DNA of 64,000 nt from Streptomyces sp. SAJ15. Lineage in GTDB: Bacteria > Actinomycetota > Actinomycetes > Streptomycetales > Streptomycetaceae. The stretch spans positions 620,001-684,000 of the forward strand of contig NZ_NISY01000003.1 in NCBI RefSeq assembly GCF_007595705.1, written 5' to 3'. The notes under the pieces were generated by a model. The model had not been told where the DNA came from, made no database searches, and saw only the letters and a list, made by a program, of their open reading frames with translations. Numbering within the stretch: position 1 is the stretch's first letter; every line of letters starts with the position of its first letter. Below, in pieces: positions 55,938 to 64,000 of the stretch. The position numbers were made by a program, and so were the translations under genes.

Positions 55938-58900
55938 ATGACCACCGTGCGGTATCTCATCCTCGGCGCCACAGAGGCGCGCGACAGTCATGGACAGCCC
56001 GTGCCGCTCGGCGGCGCGCGGCTGCGGGCACTGCTGGCCGCGCTCGCGCTGCGGGCCCCGCGTCCCGCCGCCACCCCGGTCGACGTGCTCATCGACGAGG
56101 TGTGGGGCGACGATCCCCCGCACGACGCCCCCGCGGCCCTCCAGGCGCTGGTCGGCCGGCTGCGCCGGGCCATCGGCAAGGAGGCCGTCCGCTCCGCCCT
56201 CGGCGGCTACCGCCTCGACGCCACCGCCGACGATATCGACCTCTTCCGCTTCGAGCGCCTCGTCGACGAGGGCGGTCGCGCCCTGGACGCCGGAGACGCG
56301 GACACCGCCGCCGTCACGCTTCGCGCGGCGCTCGCCCTGTGGCGCGGGCCGGCCCTCGCCGACCTCCCCGACCGGGAGGCGGCCGCCGCCCGCCCCGAGG
56401 CCCTGCGGCTGACCGCGCTGCACCAGCGGGTGGCGGCGGATCTCGCGCTCGGACGGGCCGTGGAGGTCGTGCCCGAGCTGCGCGAGCTCGTCGCCGGCCA
56501 TCCGCTGGACGAGCCGTTCCACGCGCAGCTGATCCGGGCGCTGCGCGCCGCCGGCCGGTCGGCCGACGCCCTCGCCGCCTACGAGGACGCGCGCCGGTCC
56601 CTGGCCCACCACCTCGGCGCGGACCCCGGCGCGGAGCTCCAGGCGCTGCACCAGCAACTGCTGAACGGCATCGACCCGGCCGCTCCGCCCGCCGCGGCCG
56701 CCCCCGCCCCCGCGGCGCTCGCGACGCCGCCGCGCTCGGCGGCCCCCGGAAACCTGCGCGCCCGGCTGACCAGCTTCATCGGCCGCCAGCGCGAGGTCCG
56801 TGCCCTCCGGACGGAGCTCGACGGCGCCCGACTGGTCACCCTCACCGGCCCCGGCGGCTCCGGCAAGACCCGGCTCTCGGAGGAGACTGCCGCCACTCTT
56901 GCGGGCGACGACTACCCCGACGGCGTCTGGGCCGCCGAGCTCGCCCCGCTCGACGACCCGCGTGCCGTGCCCGGCGCCGTCCTGAGCGCGATCGGCCGCC
57001 GCGACACCACCCTCCTCGCCTCGGGACTCGAGGGCCGCACGAGCGGCCTGGAGGGCGCCGACCCGACCGCGCGGCTCATCGAACACTGCGCCCAGCGCCG
57101 CCTGCTGCTCCTCCTCGACAACTGCGAGCACGTCATCGACGCCGCCGCCCGACTCGCCGAGGCGCTGCTCGCGCACTGCCCGGGCGTCACCGTGCTGGCC
57201 ACCAGTCGCGAGCCGCTCGGGGTGCCCGGGGAGACCGTGCGCCCCGTGGAGCCGCTGCGTCCCGCCCCCGCCCACCAGCTCTTCGCCGAGCGCGCCGCCG
57301 CCGTGCGCCCCGGATTCGACCCCGCGAGCGACCCGGAGACCGAGGCCGCCGTCGCCGAGATCTGTCGGCGGTTGGACGGGCTGCCGCTGGCGATCGAGTT
57401 GGCGGCTGCCCGACTACGGCTCTTGACCCCGCGACAGATCGCGGACCGACTGGACGACCGGTTCCGGCTGCTGACCAGCGGCAGTCGTACGGTGCTGCCG
57501 CGCCAGCAGACGCTGCGCGCGGTCGTGGACTGGTCCTGGGAGCTGCTGGACGAGCGCGAGCGCACCGTGCTGCGCCGGCTGTCGGTCTTCGCGGGCGGCT
57601 GCGACCTGCCCGCGGCCGAAGCGGTCTGCGCCGACGAGGACGCCCCCGGCGGGGCCTTCGGGGCGGCCGAGCCCGCCGTCGCCCCCGCCCGGTCCATGGG
57701 CGAGCCCGCCACGGTCGACCGCACCGGCCCCGAGCGGCTCACCCGCGCTCAGGACCCCGCCCAGGACCCCTCCCCGGAGCCCGTCCGGGACCCTGACCCG
57801 GGCCCCGACCCGGACTCCGACCCGGAGGCGCCCGGCGTGCGGGTCCGGCGCGAGGAGATCCTCGATGTGCTCGGCGCCCTGGTCGACAAGTCGCTGCTGG
57901 TGGTCGGCTATCCCCAGGGCATCGGCGGTGACCCGGGCGAGGCCCGGTACGGGATGTTGGAGACCATCCACGAGTACGTGAGCGAGCGCGCCGCCGAGCA
58001 CCCCGCCGCCCGGCGCGACCGCACCGCCGCCGTCCGCCGCCACATCTCCCACGTCCGCGCCTTCCTCCACACCGCGGAGCCCCGTCTTCGCTCGGCTGAG
58101 CAGCTGCCGTGGCTGCGCCGTGTGGAGAGCGACATGGACAACATCCGCGCCGCCCTGCACCGGGCGCTCCTCGCGCCGGACGTCGACGCGGCGCTGGCGA
58201 TCGTCTTCGACATGGGCTGGTTCTGGTGGCTGCGCAACTACCGGGACGAGGGCGCCTCATGGGTCGCCCGCACCTCCGAGCTGCTGGCCGCCGCGGGTAC
58301 GGACGAGGGCGGAGCGGACGAGGGCGAGGCGCACTTCTGGGACCGGCTCGACCTCGAACTCCTCCGCTACTTCCTGCTCGCGGAACAGCGCGTCGAGCAC
58401 GAACTGCGGAGCGAGAAGGCGCTGGCCGGAGCCGAGCGCATCCGCAAGGCCTACGGAGGCAACCCCGGTCCGCGCGCCGCCCGGTTCCCGGGCCTGATGT
58501 GGCCCTTCGCGGCCTTTCTCGTCCACGGCCTCCGGGGTGTGGCCCCGCTGATCGACACGGCCGTGGCCAACTGCCGGGTGCACGGTGGCGACTGGGCCCT
58601 CGGCGTGCTGCTGATGTTCCGCACCCACATCGCCATCGACCTGCCCGGTGGCGTCACGCGGGCCAAGAACGACTGGGGGGAGCTCCGCGAGCTCAGCAGG
58701 CTGGTCGGCGACCGCTGGATACTCGCCCAGGTCGAGGGCGCGAACGGCGAGATGGCGACGGCGTACGGCCGGTACGCCGAGGCGCGCGGATCCTATGAGG
58801 AGGCCCTACGACTCGCGCGCGAGCTCGGCGCCCACACCGAGACGCCCTTCCTGATCACCCGACTGGCCGATCTCGCCTGTCACGAGGGGGATCTGGAAGG

Positions 58901-59477
58901 GGCGGTGAAGCTGCTGGACCGCTCTGAGGAGGAGGCGGAGCGCTACGGGGTACGGGACGCGCGCGCCTTCAACCGTGCGCTGCGAGCCCTGATCGAGCTG
59001 CTCAACGACAATGTGGCGGCGGCCAGGACGCTGATCGAGCAGGCCCGGGGCGTCGGGCTCCAGGCCAGCCCGCCCCCGCAGTTCTGGGTCCTGGTCGAGA
59101 GTCTGGACGCCCGCATCACGGCGAGCGAGGGCGATCTGCGCGGGGCGCTCTCGAAGATCCGCTCCGCGCTTCGCAGCGGCCTCGAATCGAGCAGTACGGA
59201 AGTGGTGCTCGCGTCGCAGGCGGAGACCGCCGGCTATGTGCTGGCGAGTCTGGGGAAGCACGCGCTCGCGGCGCGGATGCTGGGGGCGGCCGACGGCTGG
59301 CGCGGCGAGCTGCCCCGCTCCGGGGCGCTCCAGCGCGATGCCGCGATGGTCGAGCGGACCGGACGCGCGGCGCTGGGAGAGGCGGCGTTCGAGGCGCTGC
59401 GCGGCGACAGCCGAGGACTGTCGGTGGAGGAGTGCATAGCCCTGCTCCGTGGGCTGGAGGACGGCGAGCGGCCGTAA
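55938..59477 (+). CDS. AfsR/SARP-family regulator with NB-ARC ATPase
   Basis: The protein has 1179 residues. An OmpR-type winged helix (about 1-90) and a bacterial transcriptional activation domain (about 95-240) form the SARP part. An NB-ARC-like ATPase follows with Walker A TLTGPGGSGKTRL (about 295), Walker B LLLLLDNCEHV and RQQTLRAVVDWSW. A 70-residue Asp/Pro-rich insertion lies near 570-640, then TPR-like helices. SARPs activate antibiotic genes by binding direct repeats. ATG 55938 is used. GTG 55947 (MRYLILGATEARD) is equally plausible. Confidence 0.92.
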   Translation: MTTVRYLILGATEARDSHGQPVPLGGARLRALLAALALRAPRPAATPVDVLIDEVWGDDPPHDAPAALQALVGRLRRAIGKEAVRSALGGYRLDATADDIDLFRFERLVDEGGRALDAGDADTAAVTLRAALALWRGPALADLPDREAAAARPEALRLTALHQRVAADLALGRAVEVVPELRELVAGHPLDEPFHAQLIRALRAAGRSADALAAYEDARRSLAHHLGADPGAELQALHQQLLNGIDPAAPPAAAAPAPAALATPPRSAAPGNLRARLTSFIGRQREVRALRTELDGARLVTLTGPGGSGKTRLSEETAATLAGDDYPDGVWAAELAPLDDPRAVPGAVLSAIGRRDTTLLASGLEGRTSGLEGADPTARLIEHCAQRRLLLLLDNCEHVIDAAARLAEALLAHCPGVTVLATSREPLGVPGETVRPVEPLRPAPAHQLFAERAAAVRPGFDPASDPETEAAVAEICRRLDGLPLAIELAAARLRLLTPRQIADRLDDRFRLLTSGSRTVLPRQQTLRAVVDWSWELLDERERTVLRRLSVFAGGCDLPAAEAVCADEDAPGGAFGAAEPAVAPARSMGEPATVDRTGPERLTRAQDPAQDPSPEPVRDPDPGPDPDSDPEAPGVRVRREEILDVLGALVDKSLLVVGYPQGIGGDPGEARYGMLETIHEYVSERAAEHPAARRDRTAAVRRHISHVRAFLHTAEPRLRSAEQLPWLRRVESDMDNIRAALHRALLAPDVDAALAIVFDMGWFWWLRNYRDEGASWVARTSELLAAAGTDEGGADEGEAHFWDRLDLELLRYFLLAEQRVEHELRSEKALAGAERIRKAYGGNPGPRAARFPGLMWPFAAFLVHGLRGVAPLIDTAVANCRVHGGDWALGVLLMFRTHIAIDLPGGVTRAKNDWGELRELSRLVGDRWILAQVEGANGEMATAYGRYAEARGSYEEALRLARELGAHTETPFLITRLADLACHEGDLEGAVKLLDRSEEEAERYGVRDARAFNRALRALIELLNDNVAAARTLIEQARGVGLQASPPPQFWVLVESLDARITASEGDLRGALSKIRSALRSGLESSSTEVVLASQAETAGYVLASLGKHALAARMLGAADGWRGELPRSGALQRDAAMVERTGRAALGEAAFEALRGDSRGLSVEECIALLRGLEDGERP

Positions 59478-59827
59478 CGGCGCGGCGGCGACCTACGGAT
59501 GGCCACGCCGACCGCCGATCGTGGATGGCGGGCCGAGGGTTGCGGCTCGCGGGTCGCGAGGGCCCGCACCGGGGCCCACGCCCGCGAGTCAGCCGTCACG
59601 CGCGGGCGGCGGGCCGTGGCCTGTCGTCGGAGCCGCGCCCACCCGTCACCCCCGCTGCGCGCCGTCGGCTGGGAGCCGCGGCTTCCCCACCGCGCGCGGT
59701 GATGCTCTGGGCTGGAAGCCCGAGGGGAGCGCGAGACCTGGAGGCCCCCGCCCCGACCGCGGATTCTTCGAAGGGCCAGGGGCGCAGGACTGGGAGCCCC
59801 GGCGCCCGGAGCCCCAGGAGGCGCGGG
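59478..59827. other. Convergent intergenic region
   Basis: About 350 bases between two convergent genes. It is GC-rich, and I see no gene, clear terminator or repeat in it. Confidence 0.6.
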
Positions 59828-62266
59828 CTAAGAGCAGCTGATCCGGGACTCCGCCCAGTCGGCCAGCGCCAGGCCGTGCCCGGGCGGCCCGTGCGACTCG
59901 ACCACCAGGCGGATGGTGGAGCGACCGGAGAGGGGCACATGGACCGGCTCGGCCGGATCGCCGCCGCGCACCACCCCGGACCGCCACAGCCGCTCCCCGT
60001 CCGCGTAGACGGAGAACCGGGCGGCGCCGAGCCCCAGCATCGTGTCGTCGATGCCGACGACGGCGTCGTATGCGGAGCAGGGCCGGTTGAGATCGATGGT
60101 CACCGACGAGGCGGCGTGCACGGTCACCCCGTGCCCGTACCGCTCACCGCCGATGGACATGCCCCGCCGCTGCCAGAGCCAGGTGCTCTCGCGGCCCCGG
60201 ATCTCCGGTTTCGTGCCATCCCCGAAGCGTGCGAACCGCAACTGGCTGAGCGGATAGGACGTGGGAGGCTCGGGCTCAGGTTCGGGCGTGGGTGTCCGGG
60301 TGGGGGATGGGGTCGGCGACGGCGCCGGGCTGGTCGGCGTCGGCGTCGGGGCGGGGGTACGGGTCGGGGAGGACGTCGGCGTGGGGCTGGGCCGCGGCTC
60401 GGAGGGGGCGGACGGCGTCGGCCCGGGCGGCGTGGGACGAGGCGTCGGCGTCTTCTCCGAAGCGGAAGGAGTGGGCTGAGGGGACGCGCCGGCCGACGGG
60501 GTCCGACGGTCGGCGGGCGGCGTCGCGGCATGGGCCGGCCCCGCCTTCGGCCCCGCGGACTTCGACGGACTGGGCTCGGGCGTCGCCGGCCCCGGCAGCT
60601 CCGGAGCGGCGGGCGCGACCGGCCCGGCCGTGGTCTTCTTGTCGCCGTCCCCCGAGGTCAGCGCCAGAGCCGTGGCGGCGGCCACGACGACCACGCCGGC
60701 CGCGATGCCGAGCTTCGCCACGGCACCGAGCCCCTCGACGACGCCGGCTCCCGCTCCACCCCCGCTTCCGGCACCGGCGCCCGCACCGGCCGCCGCGCCC
60801 GCACCAGAGCCGGCCGTGCCCGCCCCGGCGCCCGCACCCGCCCCGGAGCTCGCGCCGGCTGCAGCGCCCGCACCCGCACCGGCGGCTCCCGCCACCACCC
60901 CCGCTGCCTTGAGCGAGAAGTCGGCGGCGAACCAGCCGACGACGGCGACGGGCAGCACGGCGCGCAGTCGCGCGTTGACGTCCGCGACCTCCAGCGCGGC
61001 CATGCGGCACCGCGCGCAGTGGTCCAGGTGTTTGCGCAGGCCGAGCTCGGCGCGCGAGCGCAGGCCGCCGCGCGCGTAGGCGCCCAGCCGGTCGGCGAAG
61101 CGCGCGCAGTCGCCGCCCTCGGTCAGCGCGCTGCTCACATGCGCCTGGAGGTAGGCCTGCTTGAGCTTCTCCCGCGCCCGGTGCGCCAGCACCGCGGTGG
61201 CGTTGTCCGACAGCCCCAGCAGCGGGGCCACCTCGCGCGGCGACTCCTCCTCGACCGTGGTGTGCCAGAGCACGGTCTGGTAGCGCTCCGGCAGGCTGCG
61301 GAAGGCCCGCACGGCCATGGACTGTTCGGCCTGGTGCATCGCCCTGACGTCCGCGCCCAGGTCATGGGTGTCGGCCGTGGCGGCGGGCCGGGCGGCCTCG
61401 GCGGCGAAGGTCGCGAAGTCCTCGACCAACTGCTCCCGTTTGGCCGACTTCCCCCATGCGGCGGCGACCCGCCGCACCGTGGTGAGCAGATAGGCGCGGA
61501 CCGCGGTCTCCGGTCCGGCGCCACCGCGCACCGCCTGGAGCGTGCGGGCGAACACCTCGGCCGTCAGATCGTCGGCGGTGTACGCGTCGCGGCAACAGGT
61601 CCGGGCGTAGCGGCGCACCGCGTCGGCGTGACGCCGGTACAGCTCCTCGTACGCGTCGTCGTCGCCGTCGCGCAGCCGCGCGACCAGCTCGACGTCGGAC
61701 GCCACGGGGTCGGGCGACGGACCGGGCCGCGGTGTCGATCCCGCGTCGCCCGACGAGCCCGTCCCCGGCTCCGGTCCCGTAGCGTCCCAGGGGCCGGAGT
61801 CGGCGCCGGGACCCGGTCGCCCACCGACGCCCGCCGGAGAACCGGAACCGCCGGCGCGGCCGAGGCCACCGCCGCCGCTCAGCGGTTCCCGCTGCTGGGG
61901 CACCTGGGGAGCGGGAGCGCCGTGTGCGAGGGCACGACGGATCTCGGGACCGCCGGCCTTGCGGCGCGCATGACGTCCGCGCCCACGACGGCCGCCGGAG
62001 TCATTGCCGCCGGAGTCCACGCCGGCCGAGTCCACGCCCGCCGCGCCCTCCCGGCGTGAACCCGCGCCGTCAGAACCCGTCCCGCCCGATGTCGTCCCGC
62101 CCGATGTCGCGCCGTCAGGATCGGCACCGTCAGAACCCGCGCTCGTCGGCTCCACACCGCCCGACGCCGCGTCACCCGCCACGGCGTCGCCCGCTGGGGA
62201 GCCGCCCGTTTCGGGGTCGGCGGTCCACTCGCCGCCATGTGGGTCATCCCACCCGCCACCACGCAT
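59828..62266 (-). CDS. Sigma factor fused to anti-sigma-like and NPCBM domains
   Basis: The protein has about 812 residues. A low-complexity N-terminus (about 1-185) leads to sigma region 2 (VARLRDGDDDAYEELYRRHA) and region 4 (FRSLPERYQTVLWHT, LGLSDNATAVLAHRAREKL). A zinc-type HxxxCxxC motif (HLDHCARC) follows, then an Ala/Gly-rich stretch, one membrane helix (about 530-552), a Pro/Ser/Thr-rich wall linker, and a C-terminal NPCBM-like carbohydrate-binding domain. It would tether the sigma module to the membrane with a sugar sensor outside. ATG 62266 has GGGAG. A later GTG just before the sigma domain is possible. Confidence 0.85.
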   Translation of the reverse strand: MRGGGWDDPHGGEWTADPETGGSPAGDAVAGDAASGGVEPTSAGSDGADPDGATSGGTTSGGTGSDGAGSRREGAAGVDSAGVDSGGNDSGGRRGRGRHARRKAGGPEIRRALAHGAPAPQVPQQREPLSGGGGLGRAGGSGSPAGVGGRPGPGADSGPWDATGPEPGTGSSGDAGSTPRPGPSPDPVASDVELVARLRDGDDDAYEELYRRHADAVRRYARTCCRDAYTADDLTAEVFARTLQAVRGGAGPETAVRAYLLTTVRRVAAAWGKSAKREQLVEDFATFAAEAARPAATADTHDLGADVRAMHQAEQSMAVRAFRSLPERYQTVLWHTTVEEESPREVAPLLGLSDNATAVLAHRAREKLKQAYLQAHVSSALTEGGDCARFADRLGAYARGGLRSRAELGLRKHLDHCARCRMAALEVADVNARLRAVLPVAVVGWFAADFSLKAAGVVAGAAGAGAGAAAGASSGAGAGAGAGTAGSGAGAAAGAGAGAGSGGGAGAGVVEGLGAVAKLGIAAGVVVVAAATALALTSGDGDKKTTAGPVAPAAPELPGPATPEPSPSKSAGPKAGPAHAATPPADRRTPSAGASPQPTPSASEKTPTPRPTPPGPTPSAPSEPRPSPTPTSSPTRTPAPTPTPTSPAPSPTPSPTRTPTPEPEPEPPTSYPLSQLRFARFGDGTKPEIRGRESTWLWQRRGMSIGGERYGHGVTVHAASSVTIDLNRPCSAYDAVVGIDDTMLGLGAARFSVYADGERLWRSGVVRGGDPAEPVHVPLSGRSTIRLVVESHGPPGHGLALADWAESRISCS

Positions 62267-62474
62267 AAGGGAAGCTCCCGAACCGGCCGACACGCCCGAA
62301 AAACCGGGCTAGTACCGGGCAAGCGTGCCACAGCCGTCGAGCCGTGCTCCCCGCGCGGTCCGGGCAACCACCCGTCCGGGGCGAAAGGGCGTATGCCAGC
62401 ACTACCGTTCACTCGTACGGGGAAGACTCGGTGAACGCGTCTTCCGCGTACGAGCGAACGTCCTCACTTCATGG

Positions 62475-63200
62475 TCAGGCCGTGGGCCGCGACCGCAGAC
62501 CGTCCAGCAGGATGTCCAGCAGCCGTGCGGAGGCCGCCGCCTGCTGTGCCGCGTCCGGCAGCGACGGGGCAGCCGTCGCGATCACCAGCAGAACGTCCGC
62601 GACCGTCACATCCGCGCGGAGCTGACCCGCCGACCGTGCCCGCTCCACGAGCTGGCCCACGACGTCCAGCAGCGCGGCGACCCCCGCGTCGTCCCGCTCG
62701 TCCTGCACCGCGGTCCGCTGTTCGACCAGGCGCAGCTCCGGCTGGCCGCCCGATCCCGGCTGCCGCTGGTGCGGCACCCGGGCCTCCTCCGCCTCCACGT
62801 CCACGCCCACCCGCAGCACCTGCGGCGGCAGCAGCCTGCCAGCGCCGGACGCCACCGAGGTGCGCAGAAAACGGGAGAGCGCCGACCACGGCTCGTTCTC
62901 CTGACCCAAGGCGGCCCGCGCCTGGTCGGTCAGCCGGGCCGTCTCCTCCTCGGCTATGCGTCGGACCAGCACGTCCTTGCTGGGAAAGCGGCGGTAGACG
63001 GTGCCCACCCCGACGCGGGCGCGACGGGCCACGTCCTCCATCGGCGCGCCGTACCCCAGCTCGCCGAACACTTCACGGGCCGCGCGCAGGACGTGCTCCA
63101 GGTTGCGCTGCGCGTCGACACGGAGAGGAGTGCTACGGCCGCCGTTCCCGTCCGACGACGCAGCGATGGCCGTCGACCAATGAGAACCCTGAATGTGCAT
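62475..63200 (-). CDS. atrA: TetR-family regulator AtrA
   Basis: The protein has 241 residues. After a variable N-terminus, the TetR helix-turn-helix is NLEHVLRAAREVFGELGYGA and DVARRARVGVGTVYRRFPSK, followed by an all-helical ligand domain. Sequence and its position divergent from ndh match AtrA of S. coelicolor (SCO4118), which activates actII-ORF4 and nagE2 and links sugar metabolism to antibiotic production. ATG 63200 has GGGGGA seven bases upstream. Confidence 0.88.
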   Translation of the reverse strand: MHIQGSHWSTAIAASSDGNGGRSTPLRVDAQRNLEHVLRAAREVFGELGYGAPMEDVARRARVGVGTVYRRFPSKDVLVRRIAEEETARLTDQARAALGQENEPWSALSRFLRTSVASGAGRLLPPQVLRVGVDVEAEEARVPHQRQPGSGGQPELRLVEQRTAVQDERDDAGVAALLDVVGQLVERARSAGQLRADVTVADVLLVIATAAPSLPDAAQQAAASARLLDILLDGLRSRPTA

Positions 63201-63486
63201 ATGTAATCCCCCGGTAATGATGTCTCCCCCCGGAGACTCCCCGCCCTGACCGTCGAGGCGGTCTCAACACCCCGACGAAGTACGAACATAGTTGAGCCCA
63301 GGTCAAGAAAGAAGGGGGTAGTTCCGCACAGACCGCCCCCCGATCGGAGTACGGGCCCGTTCCCTCCCGTTTCCGTACCCGTCCGCGCCCCGCTACTCCC
63401 GCGCTGACCTGCGAACTTTGCGGGCGTCTAGGCCGAACGGCGGTACCGGAGCACCCGCCACCGCCGGTCACACAATTCGTCGAGCC
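63201..63486. other. Divergent atrA-ndh promoter region
   Basis: About 290 bases carrying both promoters. A CTCAAC/GTTGAG pair (63263-63296 region) flanks an A/T-richer centre and could hold an operator. No gene is seen. Confidence 0.55.
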
Positions 63487-63495
63487 TGTGGACAA
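63487..63495 (-). promoter_or_regulatory. DnaA-box sequence (TGTGGACAA)
   Basis: The exact reverse complement of TTGTCCACA, 28 bases upstream of the ndh start. Confidence 0.5.
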
Positions 63496-63523
63496 ACGCG
63501 GGTCGCGCGTGCGTCATGGGAGG

Positions 63524-64000
63524 GTGAAGGAACCTGCGCGCATTCTCGTTGTCGGCGGTGGCTACGTCGGGATGTACACCGCGCTGCGTCTCCAGCGGAA
63601 GCTCAAACGGGAGCTGAGGCAAGGCGCCGTACAGGTCATCGTGGTCGACCCCGAGCCCTACATGACCTATCAGCCCTTCCTGCCCGAAGCGGCTGCCGGC
63701 TCCATCTCGCCCCGACATGTCGTGGTGCCGCTGCGCCGCGTGCTGCCGCTCTGTCAGGTCGTCATCGGGGCCGCCACCGAGATCGACCACGCCGAGCGCA
63801 CCGCGACCGTGCGGACTCTCGCCGCCGAGGAGGAGGGGAACGGCGCGATCGCGATCCACTACGACGAGCTCGTCCTGGCCCCCGGCTCCATCTCCCGCGC
63901 CCTCCCGATCCCCGGCCTGGCCGACTACGCCATCGGCTTCAAGACCGTCGAGGAGGCCATCGGGCTGCGCAACCACGTCCTGGAACAGATGGACATCGCC
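63524..64000 (+). CDS. ndh: Type II NADH dehydrogenase, N-terminal part
   Basis: The first 159 codons of a flavoprotein are present, cut by the window edge. It has the FAD-binding motif ILVVGGGYVGMYTALRL, DPEPYMTYQPFLPEAAAG, and YDELVLAPGSISRALPIPG, typical of NDH-2, the single-subunit respiratory NADH:quinone oxidoreductase on the inner face of the membrane. The frame stays open to the last base. GTG 63524 is directly abutted by GGGAGG, so the ribosome-binding site is poorly spaced. It lies divergent from atrA, as in S. coelicolor. Confidence 0.9.
   Translation, partial: MKEPARILVVGGGYVGMYTALRLQRKLKRELRQGAVQVIVVDPEPYMTYQPFLPEAAAGSISPRHVVVPLRRVLPLCQVVIGAATEIDHAERTATVRTLAAEEEGNGAIAIHYDELVLAPGSISRALPIPGLADYAIGFKTVEEAIGLRNHVLEQMDIA

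Noticed and set aside
59432..62059. An 875-codon plus-strand frame opposite the sigma fusion gene
   Set aside because: Antisense shadow. The minus strand has recognisable sigma and NPCBM motifs.

Overview
The window is a high-GC chromosomal segment from a Streptomyces. Gene content and order (purD, purC, lsrL, purSQL, purF, purM, vdh, bldC, hrpA, atrA, ndh), GTG starts, strong GC bias and short TGATG/ATGA gene overlaps all fit that genus. From memory the order follows the conserved core stretch near SCO4067-SCO4119 of S. coelicolor. No prophage, insertion sequence, CRISPR array or biosynthetic cluster is visible.

Layout. 0.1-8.2 kb: a SLATT-domain membrane protein, purD, a large membrane protein that looks like a catalytically dead M48 protease, a dimethylformamidase-beta-like protein and purC. 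8.4-13.3 kb: a tRNA-Gly(GCC), a leftward operon of ABC ATPase, ABC permease, sensor kinase and response regulator, then two more tRNA-Gly genes, one with an abnormal core. 13.4-21.7 kb: the Lsr2 paralogue lsrL, the coupled purS-purQ-purL operon, an NTF2-like protein, a sterol-carrier-family protein, purF and purM. 21.9-25.5 kb: a DUF3073 protein, valine dehydrogenase, a hypothetical protein and the developmental regulator bldC with a tiny coupled upstream ORF. 26.3-31.7 kb: a DUF6274 protein, the helicase hrpA, and tRNAs for Asp (two), Phe and Glu.

31.8-38.2 kb: a metallophosphoesterase with eroded metal ligands, a zincin-like metallopeptidase, a lipoprotein, a DEAD-box RNA helicase with a duplicated Arg/Asp/Gly tail, and tRNA-Lys. 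38.8-43.1 kb: a DUF6227 protein, a membrane PP2C/SpoIIE phosphatase, and an M23 cell-wall peptidase behind a ydaO-type (c-di-AMP) riboswitch. 43.3-49.2 kb (leftward): a small membrane protein, an L,D-transpeptidase lipoprotein, a membrane protein and a SigE-family sigma factor in one operon, a PrsW-type protease, and trmB. 49.5-64 kb: lhgO, an NsdA-like regulator, an asparagine-synthase-like protein, a large SARP/NB-ARC regulator, a sigma factor fused to an anti-sigma-like zinc motif, membrane segment and NPCBM domain, atrA, and the start of ndh.

The genes serve de novo purine synthesis, tRNA supply, cell-wall remodelling and developmental or antibiotic regulation. The least ordinary signals are the non-canonical tRNA-Gly(UCC), the eroded enzymes, the bldC mini-ORF, the sigma/NPCBM fusion, five exact 16-bp-period repeats before the SARP gene, and perfect DnaA-box sequences just ahead of three genes.
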